44,799 bases of DNA from Hyphomicrobiales bacterium (GCA_004144345.1 SEEL01000026.1:1-44799), one strand, 5' to 3'; shown: positions 1 to 6,931, counted from the first letter of the stretch. Notes: a model not told the origin generated them from the letters alone. Numbers and translations: made by a program.

Positions 1-163
1 GATGCGTTAGGAGCCGGTAGGGCGGCGCATCTGAACCACCGCCGGACGTGGAGAGAGATTCCGGCAGATCATCGATCCTGAGGCGAGCCCGGTTGCAGCG
101 GCGAGGCGCGAGCCTCACCTCCTGCGGACTACCCGCGTCGAGGCAAAGCCCTCGCCGCTGCTC

Positions 164-185
164 GCTCCATCCGGCCGGATGGAGC
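164..185. repeat. Perfect 22-bp palindrome
   Basis: GCTCCATCCGG is followed directly by its exact reverse complement, with no spacer. With no loop, it is more likely a protein-binding dyad or part of a larger fold than a terminator. No gene starts or ends nearby. Confidence 0.6.
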
Positions 186-371
186 CCCGCGTAACCGGGA
201 GCCATGAGGGCGGTCCGGTGCCTCCACTCGCCCCATCACGGAGATCAACTCGTTGCCTCGCTTACAAACGCGCTCATCTTCGGTTCATCCGCTGCCGCTT
301 ACCAAGCGCGCATCAGGTGATGAGTTTCGGTCACGCTTGCCGCGTGCCGCAATTGTCATCGGGGTCAGGCT

Positions 372-400
372 TTGTGGGCATGCCCGCGAGGTGCTAGGCT
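372..400 (+). promoter_or_regulatory. Putative sigma70 promoter
   Basis: TTGTGG at 372-377, a 17-nt spacer, then TAGGCT at 395-400 preceded by TG at 392-393 (extended -10). It lies about 26 nt upstream of the GTG start at 426. The match is by eye and moderate in quality. Confidence 0.3.
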
Positions 401-425
401 CGCACAGTCAGTAGGGGGATCGAGC

Positions 426-1745
426 GTGAAGAGTTTTTCGTCGACGAGTTTTGCCAGCGACCAGACCGAGGCGCTTGAGCGCGCGCTCGCGGCCGTCAAC
501 AAGCATCCGCAGGCGCTGTTCAGCGACTTCCAGTGGTTCCTCTATGAGGGTCATGATACGGTGTTCTACACCGCGTTTTCGACCCAGATTTTCGATCGCG
601 AAACGCTCGACAATCTCGTCGCCGAAATGGTGGCGCTGGCGCCGCAGCTGACGCATGGCTTTTATGGCGCGCGTCCCGGCCAGCCCTTCCCCAAGCAGAT
701 CCTCGACGCCATCACCACGCTCGAAACCGTCGACAGCTTTGAGGGCTATCCCGACAAATGGCTCGGCAAGTCCGACGACATCTTCCATCGCGATGACCTG
801 CCGCTGTTCCGCGTCCAGGTCGCGGTGCGCCGCGATGGTCCCGATGCCGAAGGCCGCTCCTCCATCATTCAGGTCCGCTCCTCGCATGCGCTGCTCGAAG
901 GCGCGGACTCGGCGCTGCTGACGCGCTCGCAATCGGCGGCCCATGGCGTCATGTCCGACAAGACCAACAAGATTGGTCTGTGGCCCCGCATCATCGGCAC
1001 CATCAATGCCTGGGCCATGACGCTCACCTATGTCGGCCTCGGCCTCGCCCTCGCGCCGCCCGAGAAGATCTTCGGCTTCAAGACGCTGGCCATCTCGCGC
1101 CATCGCCTGCGCCTGCTGGCCAACAAGCTCGGCGTGCGGCAGCGCTCGCTCTATTTCGCGCTCGTCACCCACGCCCTCAATGGCGATGGCGACAAGAAGC
1201 ATTTCGACGATCGCGTCGTCGGCGCCGTCTACACCATGCTCGACACCAACCGGAACAATGCCGACGACAGTTTCTTCCGCGTCCGCGCCATCCAGGCCAA
1301 GTTCAAATGGTCCGATGATTTCGTCGACTATGTCCGCTCGATCGACGACACCGTGGGCACCATCGAGCGCAAGGATCTCACCAAGTTCCAGGTGATGATG
1401 AACACCGTGTTCCGGACGCTCCGCTCGCTCAACTCGATGGCCTCGTGGCTGCCGGGCCGCCGCTTCTGGCGCTTCTCGGCCGGCATCAAGATCACGCTCA
1501 CGCTCGTCCCGCCGCATCGCACCTACGGGCCGATGACCAATGGCATGGTCGAGCCGATCTATTGCGGCGCCTGGCATGACGGCATGAACATCTGCACCTT
1601 CTGCCCCGGCCGCGAATATGTGACGCTCAACTTCGCCATGGAAGAAAAGCTCATCCCGCTGGTGGGCAAGATCGAGACCCTGCTGGAGCGCATCGAGGCG
1701 ATGGACATCGCCCCCACCAACCGCAAGGTCATCGACGCCGAATAG
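426..1745 (+). CDS. Condensation-fold (WS/DGAT-like) acyltransferase-family protein
   Basis: A 439-residue protein that I read as a member of the CoA-dependent acyltransferase/condensation superfamily, closest in layout to bacterial wax ester synthase/DGAT proteins. Seen: a block near residue 155-170 reading SSHALLEGADSALL, in the place of the family HHxxxDG motif. One His is kept, the first His is Ser and the Asp is Glu. The C-terminal part (GPMTNGMVEPIYCGAWHDGMN, about 370-390, then a VTLNF strand and a helix) resembles the family's C-terminal half. The GTG start at 426 is chosen because AGGGGG at 413-418 sits seven bases upstream; an ATG at 372 has no such site. It stands alone, followed by a hairpin. 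Substrate unknown; the altered motif means activity should not be assumed. Confidence 0.55.
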   Translation: MKSFSSTSFASDQTEALERALAAVNKHPQALFSDFQWFLYEGHDTVFYTAFSTQIFDRETLDNLVAEMVALAPQLTHGFYGARPGQPFPKQILDAITTLETVDSFEGYPDKWLGKSDDIFHRDDLPLFRVQVAVRRDGPDAEGRSSIIQVRSSHALLEGADSALLTRSQSAAHGVMSDKTNKIGLWPRIIGTINAWAMTLTYVGLGLALAPPEKIFGFKTLAISRHRLRLLANKLGVRQRSLYFALVTHALNGDGDKKHFDDRVVGAVYTMLDTNRNNADDSFFRVRAIQAKFKWSDDFVDYVRSIDDTVGTIERKDLTKFQVMMNTVFRTLRSLNSMASWLPGRRFWRFSAGIKITLTLVPPHRTYGPMTNGMVEPIYCGAWHDGMNICTFCPGREYVTLNFAMEEKLIPLVGKIETLLERIEAMDIAPTNRKVIDAE

Positions 1746-1758
1746 GCGAGTAAATGGC

Positions 1759-1787
1759 GGCTCTTGTGTTGCGAACACAATAGAGCC
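1759..1787 (+). terminator. Hairpin after the acyltransferase-like gene
   Basis: GGCTCT-TGTGTT pairs with AACACA-(AT bulge)-AGAGCC around a GCG loop, 13 bp after the TAG stop at 1743-1745. There is no T-tract, so it may stabilise the 3' end or terminate weakly. Confidence 0.5.
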
Positions 1788-1850
1788 TCCGCCCTTGCCA
1801 GTTCATCCCGGCGCGGTTACTCACCCTGCGCAAATTCAGGGAGATGCGCC

Positions 1851-2621
1851 GTGACCAACTTCGCCACTTACCCCAGCCTCAAGGGCCTCCCCGTCGTCAT
1901 CTCGGGCGGCGCCTCGGGCATCGGCGAAACCATCGTCCGTGAGTTCGCCGCGCAGGGCAGCAAGGTCGGCTTCGTCGACATCGCCAGGGACCGCGGCGAG
2001 GCCCTCGCCGCCGAGCTGGTCGCCGCCGGCCAGAGCGCCAGATTCGCCGCCGTCGACATTACCGACGTTGCCGCCTACCAGGCCGCCATCGCCGGCTTCG
2101 AAGCCGCCCACGGTCCGGCGCTGGCGCTGGTCAACAATGCCGCCAACGATACCCGCATTGCCTGGAACGAGGTCACCTCCGAGGCCTGGGACAAGGCCAT
2201 GGCCGTTAACCTCAAGCATGCCTTCTTCGCCGCCCAGGCGGTGATCCCCGGCATGATCAAGGCGGGCAAGGGCTCGATCGTCAATTTCGGCTCGATCAGC
2301 TGGATGATCCTCACCGGCAATCTCACCGCCTACACGGCGTCCAAGGCCGCCGCCCACGGCATGTCCCGCTCGCTCGCCCGCGACCTCGGCCCGCATGGCA
2401 TCCGCGTCAACACGCTGGTCCCCGGCTGGATCATGACCGAGCGCCAGCTCACCCATTGGGTCGGCGACGCCGAGAACGCCCTCATCGACGCCCAGCAGGC
2501 GCTGAAGGGCCGGCTCTATCCCGCCGATATCGCGCGCATGGCAATGTTCCTCGCCGCCGACGACAGCCAGATGATTTCGGGTCAGGATTTCCTGGTCGAC
2601 GGCGGCTGGGCGCACGGCTAA
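1851..2621 (+). CDS. SDR-family NAD(P)-dependent oxidoreductase
   Basis: A 256-residue classical short-chain dehydrogenase/reductase. Seen: the cofactor-binding glycine motif SGGASGIGE (residues ~16-24), an NNA motif (LVNNAAND), the catalytic Ser in NFGSISW, the YTASK motif (YxxxK) and a C-terminal SGQDFLVDGGW typical of the family. The length is normal. Substrate cannot be read from sequence; sugar, sugar-acid and polyol dehydrogenases share this layout. GTG at 1851 is preferred because AGGGAG at 1838-1843 is correctly spaced. The SD lies in the 3' arm of a small CCCTG/CAGGG stem (1824-1841). The gene is monocistronic in appearance. Confidence 0.9.
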   Translation: MTNFATYPSLKGLPVVISGGASGIGETIVREFAAQGSKVGFVDIARDRGEALAAELVAAGQSARFAAVDITDVAAYQAAIAGFEAAHGPALALVNNAANDTRIAWNEVTSEAWDKAMAVNLKHAFFAAQAVIPGMIKAGKGSIVNFGSISWMILTGNLTAYTASKAAAHGMSRSLARDLGPHGIRVNTLVPGWIMTERQLTHWVGDAENALIDAQQALKGRLYPADIARMAMFLAADDSQMISGQDFLVDGGWAHG

Positions 2622-2667
2622 CGTTTGCCTTCGGAATCGGCGCACACTGGCCGTCCGGGGGGACATA

Positions 2668-3294
2668 TTGTTAGCACGGTCACTGGTCGCAATTGCCGCG
2701 ACCCTGTCGCTGGCTGCCTGCGCAACCAACGACATCAAATCAGGAAAGGCGACGGCCCGCCCGGCCCTCGCCATGTTCGAAGAAACCGGCGGTTCTAGTA
2801 TTCGGGTCAAGCTGGACCCGGGTCCTGTCGGCATGGCGCCGAGCGACGTCACAAGCTACATGAACCGGCAGGAAGCCGCCCTGCGCGCCAGCATGGAAGG
2901 CACCGGGGTGCGGGTCGAACGGTTCGCCGACGAAATCCTGCTGACCTTGCCGGGCAACGTCACTTTTGTCAGCAACAGCGCGGACCTCCGAGACGGCTCC
3001 CCCGAAGTGCTCCGTGACATAGCGCGTGTCGTGGCGGAGTACGACCAGACGAAATTGACGATCACCGGCCATACGGACTTCACCGGCAGCGACAAGATAA
3101 ACCAGCCGTTGAGCGAGCGGCGGGCGGACGCTGTCGCCTCGTTTTTACGGTCACAGCGCGTCGCCAGCAGTCGCATCAGTTCGGCGGGCCTTGGGTCGAG
3201 ATATCCCGTCGCGTCGAACGACACGCCCAGCGGTCGCGAACAGAACCGGCGGATCGAGGTGCTGATCACGCCGATCACGGCGCCCGATCCATGA
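2668..3294 (+). CDS. OmpA-family lipoprotein (first of a tandem pair)
   Basis: A 208-residue outer-membrane lipoprotein with a peptidoglycan-binding OmpA C-terminal domain. Seen: a short signal peptide ending in the lipobox LAAC (Cys18), a linker, then an OmpA-like domain (~95-205) with TITGHTDFTGSD, LSERRADAV and an NRRIEVLI ending. It starts at TTG 2668 after GGGGGGA (2656-2663); no ATG lies in the signal-peptide region. The middle segment (YMNRQEAALRA...GTGVRV) is clearly paralogous to the next gene, but the glycine-zipper stretch is missing. Codon use is less biased than in the neighbouring gene, which suggests an older or divergent copy. Probably anchors the outer membrane to peptidoglycan. 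Confidence 0.85.
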   Translation: MLARSLVAIAATLSLAACATNDIKSGKATARPALAMFEETGGSSIRVKLDPGPVGMAPSDVTSYMNRQEAALRASMEGTGVRVERFADEILLTLPGNVTFVSNSADLRDGSPEVLRDIARVVAEYDQTKLTITGHTDFTGSDKINQPLSERRADAVASFLRSQRVASSRISSAGLGSRYPVASNDTPSGREQNRRIEVLITPITAPDP

Positions 3295-3413
3295 GACTCG
3301 GATTGGCTGTTGACGCTGGCCGGATTAACGTTGCCCCGGACAAACGCGGCCGGTGCGACACCGTACTGCCGCAATCGCTAGCGAAAACGCGCGCAAACCT
3401 TCCGGGGACTCAG

Positions 3414-4082
3414 ATGAATTCCAAGTTTCTCATTGCTGGCATTGCCGCCCTGGCGCTGAGCGCCTGCAGCACGACCAATCCGTTCACCGGCAGCCCGGAA
3501 ATGTCGAAAACCGCCGGCGGCGCCCTCATCGGCACCGGCTCCGGCGCCGTGCTCGGCGCCATCGTCGGCACCGCCACCGGGGCGGACCCGCGTGTCACCG
3601 CGCTGCTTGGCGCCGGCATCGGCGGCCTTACCGGCACCGCCATCGGCTCCTACATGGATCAGCAGGAAGCCGAGTTGCGCGCCCAGCTCCAGGGCACCGG
3701 CGTCTCGGTCACCCGCGTCGGCCAGCAGCTCATCCTCAACATGCCGTCCAACATCACCTTCGGCGTCGATTCCGCCGTGGTGCAGCAGAGCTTCAGCGAA
3801 ACGCTGATCTCGGTCGGCCTCGTACTCAAGAAGTTCAACAAGACCATCGTTGACGTCTACGGCCACACTGACGACACCGGTTCGGACGCCCACAATCAGG
3901 ATCTGTCGCAGCGCCGCGCCGTCGCTGTCGCCACCATCCTCGCCAATCAGGGCATCGACCAGCGCCGCTTCTACATCGAAGGCAAGGGCGAGGCCGCCCC
4001 GATCGCCTCCAATGCGAACGAGACGGGCCGCTCGCAGAACCGCCGTGTCGAAATCCAGATCTCGCCCATCCAGCAGAGCTGA
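3414..4082 (+). CDS. OmpA-family lipoprotein with glycine zipper (second of a tandem pair)
   Basis: A 222-residue lipoprotein. Seen: signal peptide MNSKFLIAGIAALALSAC with lipobox LSAC (Cys18); a Gly/Ala-rich zipper region (~34-80: GGALIGTGSGAVLGAIVG and a second pass) that could insert in or pack against membrane; a YMDQQEAELRAQLQGTGV segment shared with the gene upstream; and a C-terminal OmpA domain with DVYGHTDDTGSD, LSQRRAVAV and NRRVEIQI. This is the YiaD-like architecture. The ATG at 3414 is chosen because the signal peptide begins there; a longer frame from 3291 gives no signal peptide. The 119-bp gap from the first paralog suggests its own promoter. Confidence 0.88.
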   Translation: MNSKFLIAGIAALALSACSTTNPFTGSPEMSKTAGGALIGTGSGAVLGAIVGTATGADPRVTALLGAGIGGLTGTAIGSYMDQQEAELRAQLQGTGVSVTRVGQQLILNMPSNITFGVDSAVVQQSFSETLISVGLVLKKFNKTIVDVYGHTDDTGSDAHNQDLSQRRAVAVATILANQGIDQRRFYIEGKGEAAPIASNANETGRSQNRRVEIQISPIQQS

Positions 4083-4120
4083 CCGGCCGCTTCACCCGCG
4101 GTTCAGCCTCATCGGCCCAG

Positions 4121-4144
4121 CCTCCTGTTGACAGCAACAGGAGG
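4121..4144 (+). promoter_or_regulatory. Perfect hairpin burying the ribosome binding site of the 4150 gene
   Basis: CCTCCTGTTG (4121-4130), loop ACAG, CAACAGGAGG (4135-4144). The AGGAGG Shine-Dalgarno is the end of the 3' arm, six bases before the ATG at 4150. A 10-bp stem with a 4-nt loop should fold stably and block initiation. It could act as an RNA thermometer, a protein-binding translational operator, or a terminator of the upstream OmpA gene. Confidence 0.75.
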
Positions 4145-4149
4145 TCTCC

Positions 4150-4365
4150 ATGCTGAAACTCGCTTTCGCCGCGATCCTCGTGACCGGCCTCGTCTCGATC
4201 AGCCCCGTCTCTGCCGGCCAGAACGGCAGCACCATCGGCCGCGGCTGTACGCTCGACCCCTTCACCAAGACGATGCGCTGCATCGACTTCGACAAATGCA
4301 CCACCGACAAGAACGGTAAGCGCACCTGTCCCGTCGTCGTCACGCCCACCCGCGTCGCGGGCTAG
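4150..4365 (+). CDS. Small secreted four-cysteine protein, function unknown
   Basis: A 71-residue protein I do not recognise. Seen: an N-terminal signal peptide (about residues 1-22, cleavage after PVSA) and a mature part of ~49 residues with cysteines at 33, 44, 50 and 60 in a CTLDPFTKTMRC...CTTDKNGKRTC pattern, suited to two disulfides in the periplasm. The start is certain: AGGAGG lies six bases upstream. That site is inside a perfect hairpin, so translation is probably conditional. Its TAG stop overlaps, tail to tail, the TAG stop of the opposing gene through a shared CTAG. Confidence 0.75.
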   Translation: MLKLAFAAILVTGLVSISPVSAGQNGSTIGRGCTLDPFTKTMRCIDFDKCTTDKNGKRTCPVVVTPTRVAG

Positions 4366-4652
4366 GGAGTCGCCGGCTGCGTCTGCTGGGGTGCGGCGGT
4401 GGGCGTGCCGGGGATCACATCTGTACCGCGATTGCCACTCAGCCATTGCAGCCCCAGCAGGATAGCCGCCACGATGAACAGCGCCACGAGACCATAGCCC
4501 CACCAATTGGTCGGGCTCGTCCCGCCCACTGCCGGATCGAGTTCGCCGGCGATCTTGATCGAGCTGTCGTCATTCAACGGCACCTTGTAGCCGCGCTCAT
4601 CGACCAGATTGTCGACCTGCGCCACACTGCCGGGCTTAACCGAGGCGCTCAT
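4362..4652 (-). CDS. Small single-span membrane protein, function unknown
   Basis: A 96-residue protein. Seen: a polar N-terminal half (~1-48), one transmembrane helix (~51-70, WGYGLVALFIVAAILLGLQW) and a short Pro/Gln/Thr-rich tail (TPTAAPQQTQPATP). With no clear cleavable signal, it is likely anchored with the N-terminus inside, or the reverse. ATG at 4652 is preferred because GGAGG lies just upstream and the frame before it codes an Arg-rich shadow of the neighbour. It overlaps the 3' end of the 88-aa gene upstream by 17 nt, so the two are probably co-translated. Family unknown. Confidence 0.7.
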   Translation of the reverse strand: MSASVKPGSVAQVDNLVDERGYKVPLNDDSSIKIAGELDPAVGGTSPTNWWGYGLVALFIVAAILLGLQWLSGNRGTDVIPGTPTAAPQQTQPATP

Positions 4653-4902
4653 CGTTCGCCTCCGTGATGAACGAGGGCAGGGGACGTTCGCCATCCTGGC
4701 CTTCGGCCCTGAGTTCTGCGATCGCCGCGTCGATCTCCTCGGCACCATAGCCGAGACCGTCCGGGTTGGGCGCTTCGCCTGTCACCTCGGCCTTGAGCTT
4801 GTTCAAAAGCTCGATCTTTTCCTGCAGTGTGAAGAGCGGATTGTGGGCGATCTGCATCGGCGAGGTCCGCGCCTCGGTGCGTTCGATTGGATCGAGATGC
4901 AT
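4636..4902 (-). CDS. Small soluble protein, function unknown
   Basis: An 88-residue acidic, helix-rich protein (LFTLQEKIELLNKLKAEV; EEIDAAIAELRAEGQ) with no signal peptide or membrane segment, probably cytoplasmic. I do not recognise the family. The ATG at 4902 follows AGGAGA by five bases, and that SD is buried in a perfect 11-bp hairpin (4908-4934). It lies downstream of the L,D-transpeptidase on the same strand and overlaps the membrane-protein gene that follows, so the three may form one operon whose two last genes are translationally controlled. Confidence 0.7.
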   Translation of the reverse strand: MHLDPIERTEARTSPMQIAHNPLFTLQEKIELLNKLKAEVTGEAPNPDGLGYGAEEIDAAIAELRAEGQDGERPLPSFITEANDERLG

Positions 4903-4907
4903 CGGAA

Positions 4908-4934
4908 TCTCCTGTCGATTGGCTCGACAGGAGA
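4908..4934 (-). promoter_or_regulatory. Perfect hairpin burying the ribosome binding site of the 88-aa gene
   Basis: On the minus strand the arms are TCTCCTGTCGA and TCGACAGGAGA with a 5-nt loop (4919-4923). The 3' arm ends with the SD AGGAGA, and TTCCG then separates it from the ATG at 4902. The arrangement matches the 4121-4144 hairpin, including the CTCCTGT/ACAGGAG core. It lies 28 nt beyond the end of the L,D-transpeptidase gene (4963), so a terminator role is also possible. Confidence 0.75.
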
Positions 4935-4962
4935 ACGCATCGCCTTGGGGCCGGTTCCGGCC

Positions 4963-5634
4963 TTACTGGTTGACGATAATGGGAGAACCGACCGGCGCGC
5001 GGTTGTAGAGGTCGATGATGTCGTGGAACAGCAGTCGGACGCAACCCGACGAGACGGCCCCGCCGATGCTCCACACTTCCATCGTGCCGTGCAGCCGATA
5101 CAGCGTGTCGCGGCCGTCCTGGAAGATGTAGAGCGCACGCGCCCCGAGCGGATTGGTCAGCCCGGGCGGCATGCCATTGGCCCATTCCCGCGTCTCGGGC
5201 TGGCGCTCCATCATTTCCTTGGTCGGCGTCCAGCGCGGCCATTCCGCCTTGCGGCCGACTTTGGCTCGGCCCGACCAGGTGAACCCATCGCGGCCGATGC
5301 CGACGCCATAGCGGATGGCCCGGCCACCCTCGAGCACATAATAGAGATGCCGCTCGCCCGTATTGACCACGATCGTGCCCGGCGCTTCGCCGGTAGGATC
5401 GGGCACTTCCGTGCGGAACATGTTGGGGTCGAGCTTGGTCAAATCGACCGCCGGCACCGGGAACTGCTCATACGGCAGGGCACCGTACATCTGCAGATAA
5501 TACTCGGAGAACTGGGGCTGATCGATCGTCGTGAGGCGCCGCGACGTGGCGCAACCGGCAAGGGTAAGGGCAGCAAGGCTGGCTCCGCCCACAAGGAAAC
5601 TGCGGCGCGAAGACTGAAGAACGGCGGCGGTCAT
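4963..5634 (-). CDS. L,D-transpeptidase (YkuD domain), exported
   Basis: A 223-residue cell-wall enzyme that should form 3-3 peptidoglycan crosslinks or attach proteins to peptidoglycan. Seen: a twin-arginine start (SSRRSFLVGG, residues 8-17) with hydrophobic stretch and a possible lipobox LAGC (Cys28), so it may be a Tat-exported lipoprotein; then a YkuD domain (~85-223) with the catalytic pattern H182 ... S-S-G-C198-V-R. The His/Cys pair and the SGCVR motif are intact. ATG at 5634 begins the signal peptide. The gap between this gene and the LacI gene at 5759 (124 bp) suggests an independent promoter. Confidence 0.92.
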   Translation of the reverse strand: MTAAVLQSSRRSFLVGGASLAALTLAGCATSRRLTTIDQPQFSEYYLQMYGALPYEQFPVPAVDLTKLDPNMFRTEVPDPTGEAPGTIVVNTGERHLYYVLEGGRAIRYGVGIGRDGFTWSGRAKVGRKAEWPRWTPTKEMMERQPETREWANGMPPGLTNPLGARALYIFQDGRDTLYRLHGTMEVWSIGGAVSSGCVRLLFHDIIDLYNRAPVGSPIIVNQ

Positions 5635-5657
5635 ACACGAACTCTGGATCTGGAATG

Positions 5658-5679
5658 CCCGGCCATCAACGCGGCCGGG
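5658..5679 (-). terminator. Possible terminator hairpin after the first LacI gene
   Basis: CCCGGCC, an 8-nt loop, GGCCGGG, between the end of the LacI gene (5759) and the L,D-transpeptidase start (5634). There is no clear T-tract. It could equally be in the 5' leader of the L,D-transpeptidase mRNA. Confidence 0.35.
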
Positions 5680-5758
5680 TAGACCCGGTTCCCTACCGCA
5701 ATCATCCTTAACAGCCCGACAACCACGCGTTCACGAAGTGGTCACTTGCCGGTTTCGG

Positions 5759-6823
5759 CTATCGGACCACCAGGCGAGCCCGCTCCAGCCACTGCAACTC
5801 CGTCGCTGGCCGGCCCTCCACCGCCGCGACCAGCGCGGCTGACAACCGCTTGCCCGCTTCGAGCAACGGATAATAGAGGCTCGATACCGGCGGCTCGAGA
5901 TAGTCGAACAGCGTTGTGCCATCGCGGCTGACAAAGCCGCACTGGCCCAGCTCTTTCCGCGACAGGGTGCGGCACGCACCCAGCGTGCCGATGGTGGCGA
6001 TCTCGTTCGACGTCACAAAGCCCGTTGGCCGGTCCTCGAGCTTCAGCAGCTTGGCGACGCGGTCGCGCACGCTACGGATGCCGATGCCCATCTCGGCCAC
6101 CAGCTTGGGGTCGTAGGGCACCCCCGCTTCCTCCATCGCCCGCTTGTAGCCGCGATGGCGCTGCCCGGTGAACAGGAAGCGCTGCGGCGGGTCGATGAGC
6201 GCAATCCGCTTGTGGCCCTTCTCAATGAGATGGCGCGTCGCTTGATAGGCCGCGTCCTCATTGTCGATGTCGAAATAGGGGTGCTCCGAATAGAGCTCCG
6301 TACGCCCGAACGTGATGAATGGAATGCCATGCTCCAGCAGGTAGAGCACGCGCGGATCCTGTGGCTCCGTATGATCGAGCAAGATGCCGTCGAAACGTCC
6401 GTCAACCACGGCGTCGCGGCAGGCAGCAAGCTGCTCCTCGACACTCTCGACCGGCCGGATCACTACCTTGAACGGCGTTCCGGAAACACCACTGAGCAAG
6501 CCTTGGATGAAGCTCATCATCGCCGGATCGCCGAACTCCGCCGACGCCGGCAGCGAGGTCAGCAGCGCACACAGCGTAAAGGTGCGGCCGGTGCGCAGAT
6601 TGACGCCGCGGAAGTCGCGGCGATAGCCCAGTCGGTCCGCCGCCTCATTGATCAACTGGCGCGTCTCGGACTTGACCGCCGGGTCCTGCTGCAGGGCGCG
6701 CGACACCGTCGATATGGACAGGCCCACATCCTTGGCGATCGTTTTGATCGTGGCCGGCTTGCGCCGCGCTGGCGGCTTTTCGTCAATACTCAACGGTAGT
6801 CCCCGGTCCCCGCGCGGCAACAT
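5759..6823 (-). CDS. LacI-family transcriptional regulator (first)
   Basis: A 354-residue sugar-responsive repressor. Seen: an N-terminal LacI helix-turn-helix (TIKTIAKDVGLSISTVSRAL, then RQLINEAADRLGYR hinge) preceded by a short basic tail, and a periplasmic-binding-protein-like effector domain (~75-354). It is divergent from a CUT1 importer operon and almost certainly controls it; an 18-bp palindrome lies between them at 6886-6903. ATG 6823 is chosen; a TTG at 6793 with GGGGA upstream is an alternative. A longer frame to 6916 would run through the operator and is rejected. Ligand unknown, probably the imported sugar or sugar acid. Confidence 0.88.
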   Translation of the reverse strand: MLPRGDRGLPLSIDEKPPARRKPATIKTIAKDVGLSISTVSRALQQDPAVKSETRQLINEAADRLGYRRDFRGVNLRTGRTFTLCALLTSLPASAEFGDPAMMSFIQGLLSGVSGTPFKVVIRPVESVEEQLAACRDAVVDGRFDGILLDHTEPQDPRVLYLLEHGIPFITFGRTELYSEHPYFDIDNEDAAYQATRHLIEKGHKRIALIDPPQRFLFTGQRHRGYKRAMEEAGVPYDPKLVAEMGIGIRSVRDRVAKLLKLEDRPTGFVTSNEIATIGTLGACRTLSRKELGQCGFVSRDGTTLFDYLEPPVSSLYYPLLEAGKRLSAALVAAVEGRPATELQWLERARLVVR

Positions 6824-6885
6824 GCCGTCCGGCAAACCAACGGTCAACGGGCGTATGGCCAGATGATTGGCGCAGTGCTCAAGAA

Positions 6886-6903
6886 AATGCAAACGTTTGC
6901 ATT
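6886..6903. promoter_or_regulatory. LacI-family operator, perfect 18-bp palindrome
   Basis: AATGCAAAC followed by GTTTGCATT, with the central CG expected of LacI-type operators. It overlaps by two bases a consensus -35 (TTGACA, 6902-6907) facing the binding-protein gene at 6990, so repressor binding should block that promoter. The regulator's own start (6823) is 62 bp away on the other side. Confidence 0.8.
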
Positions 6904-6931
6904 GACAGTGTCGCAAACCGCAAAATAAGCT
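6902..6931 (+). promoter_or_regulatory. Promoter of the first CUT1 importer operon
   Basis: A consensus -35 TTGACA at 6902-6907, followed 14-18 bases later by an A/T-rich -10 region (AAAATAAGCT, 6922-6931). The exact -10 hexamer is uncertain. The ATG at 6990 lies about 55 bp downstream, with GGGAGG (6976-6981) as ribosome binding site. Confidence 0.5.

Larger units (their letters stand above)
1..425. other. Leading region without a recognisable gene
   Basis: I find no convincing coding sequence here. The open frames lack a ribosome binding site and read as low-complexity Arg/Pro/Ser translations. The first ~230 bases are rich in short inverted repeats (for example GAGGC...GCCTC around 90-120, and a perfect 22-bp palindrome at 164-185), so this may be the end of a structured RNA or the 3' flank of an element that starts outside the window. 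I could not match it to tmRNA, RNase P RNA, SRP RNA or a known riboswitch. The last ~60 bases look like the promoter and leader of the next gene. Confidence 0.4.

Noticed and set aside
1-230. tmRNA, RNase P RNA, group II intron end or riboswitch at the window start
   Set aside because: I could not find the tmRNA tag or tRNA-like end, RNase P core, intron domain V or any riboswitch core. It is left unassigned.
408-1778. Long open frame opposite the acyltransferase-like gene, and similar long antisense frames across the window (for example 30265-32607, 32868-34604 and 35265-37289)
   Set aside because: They follow the GC-rich third-position pattern of the true gene, have His/Arg/Gly-rich translations with no domain, and lack ribosome binding sites.
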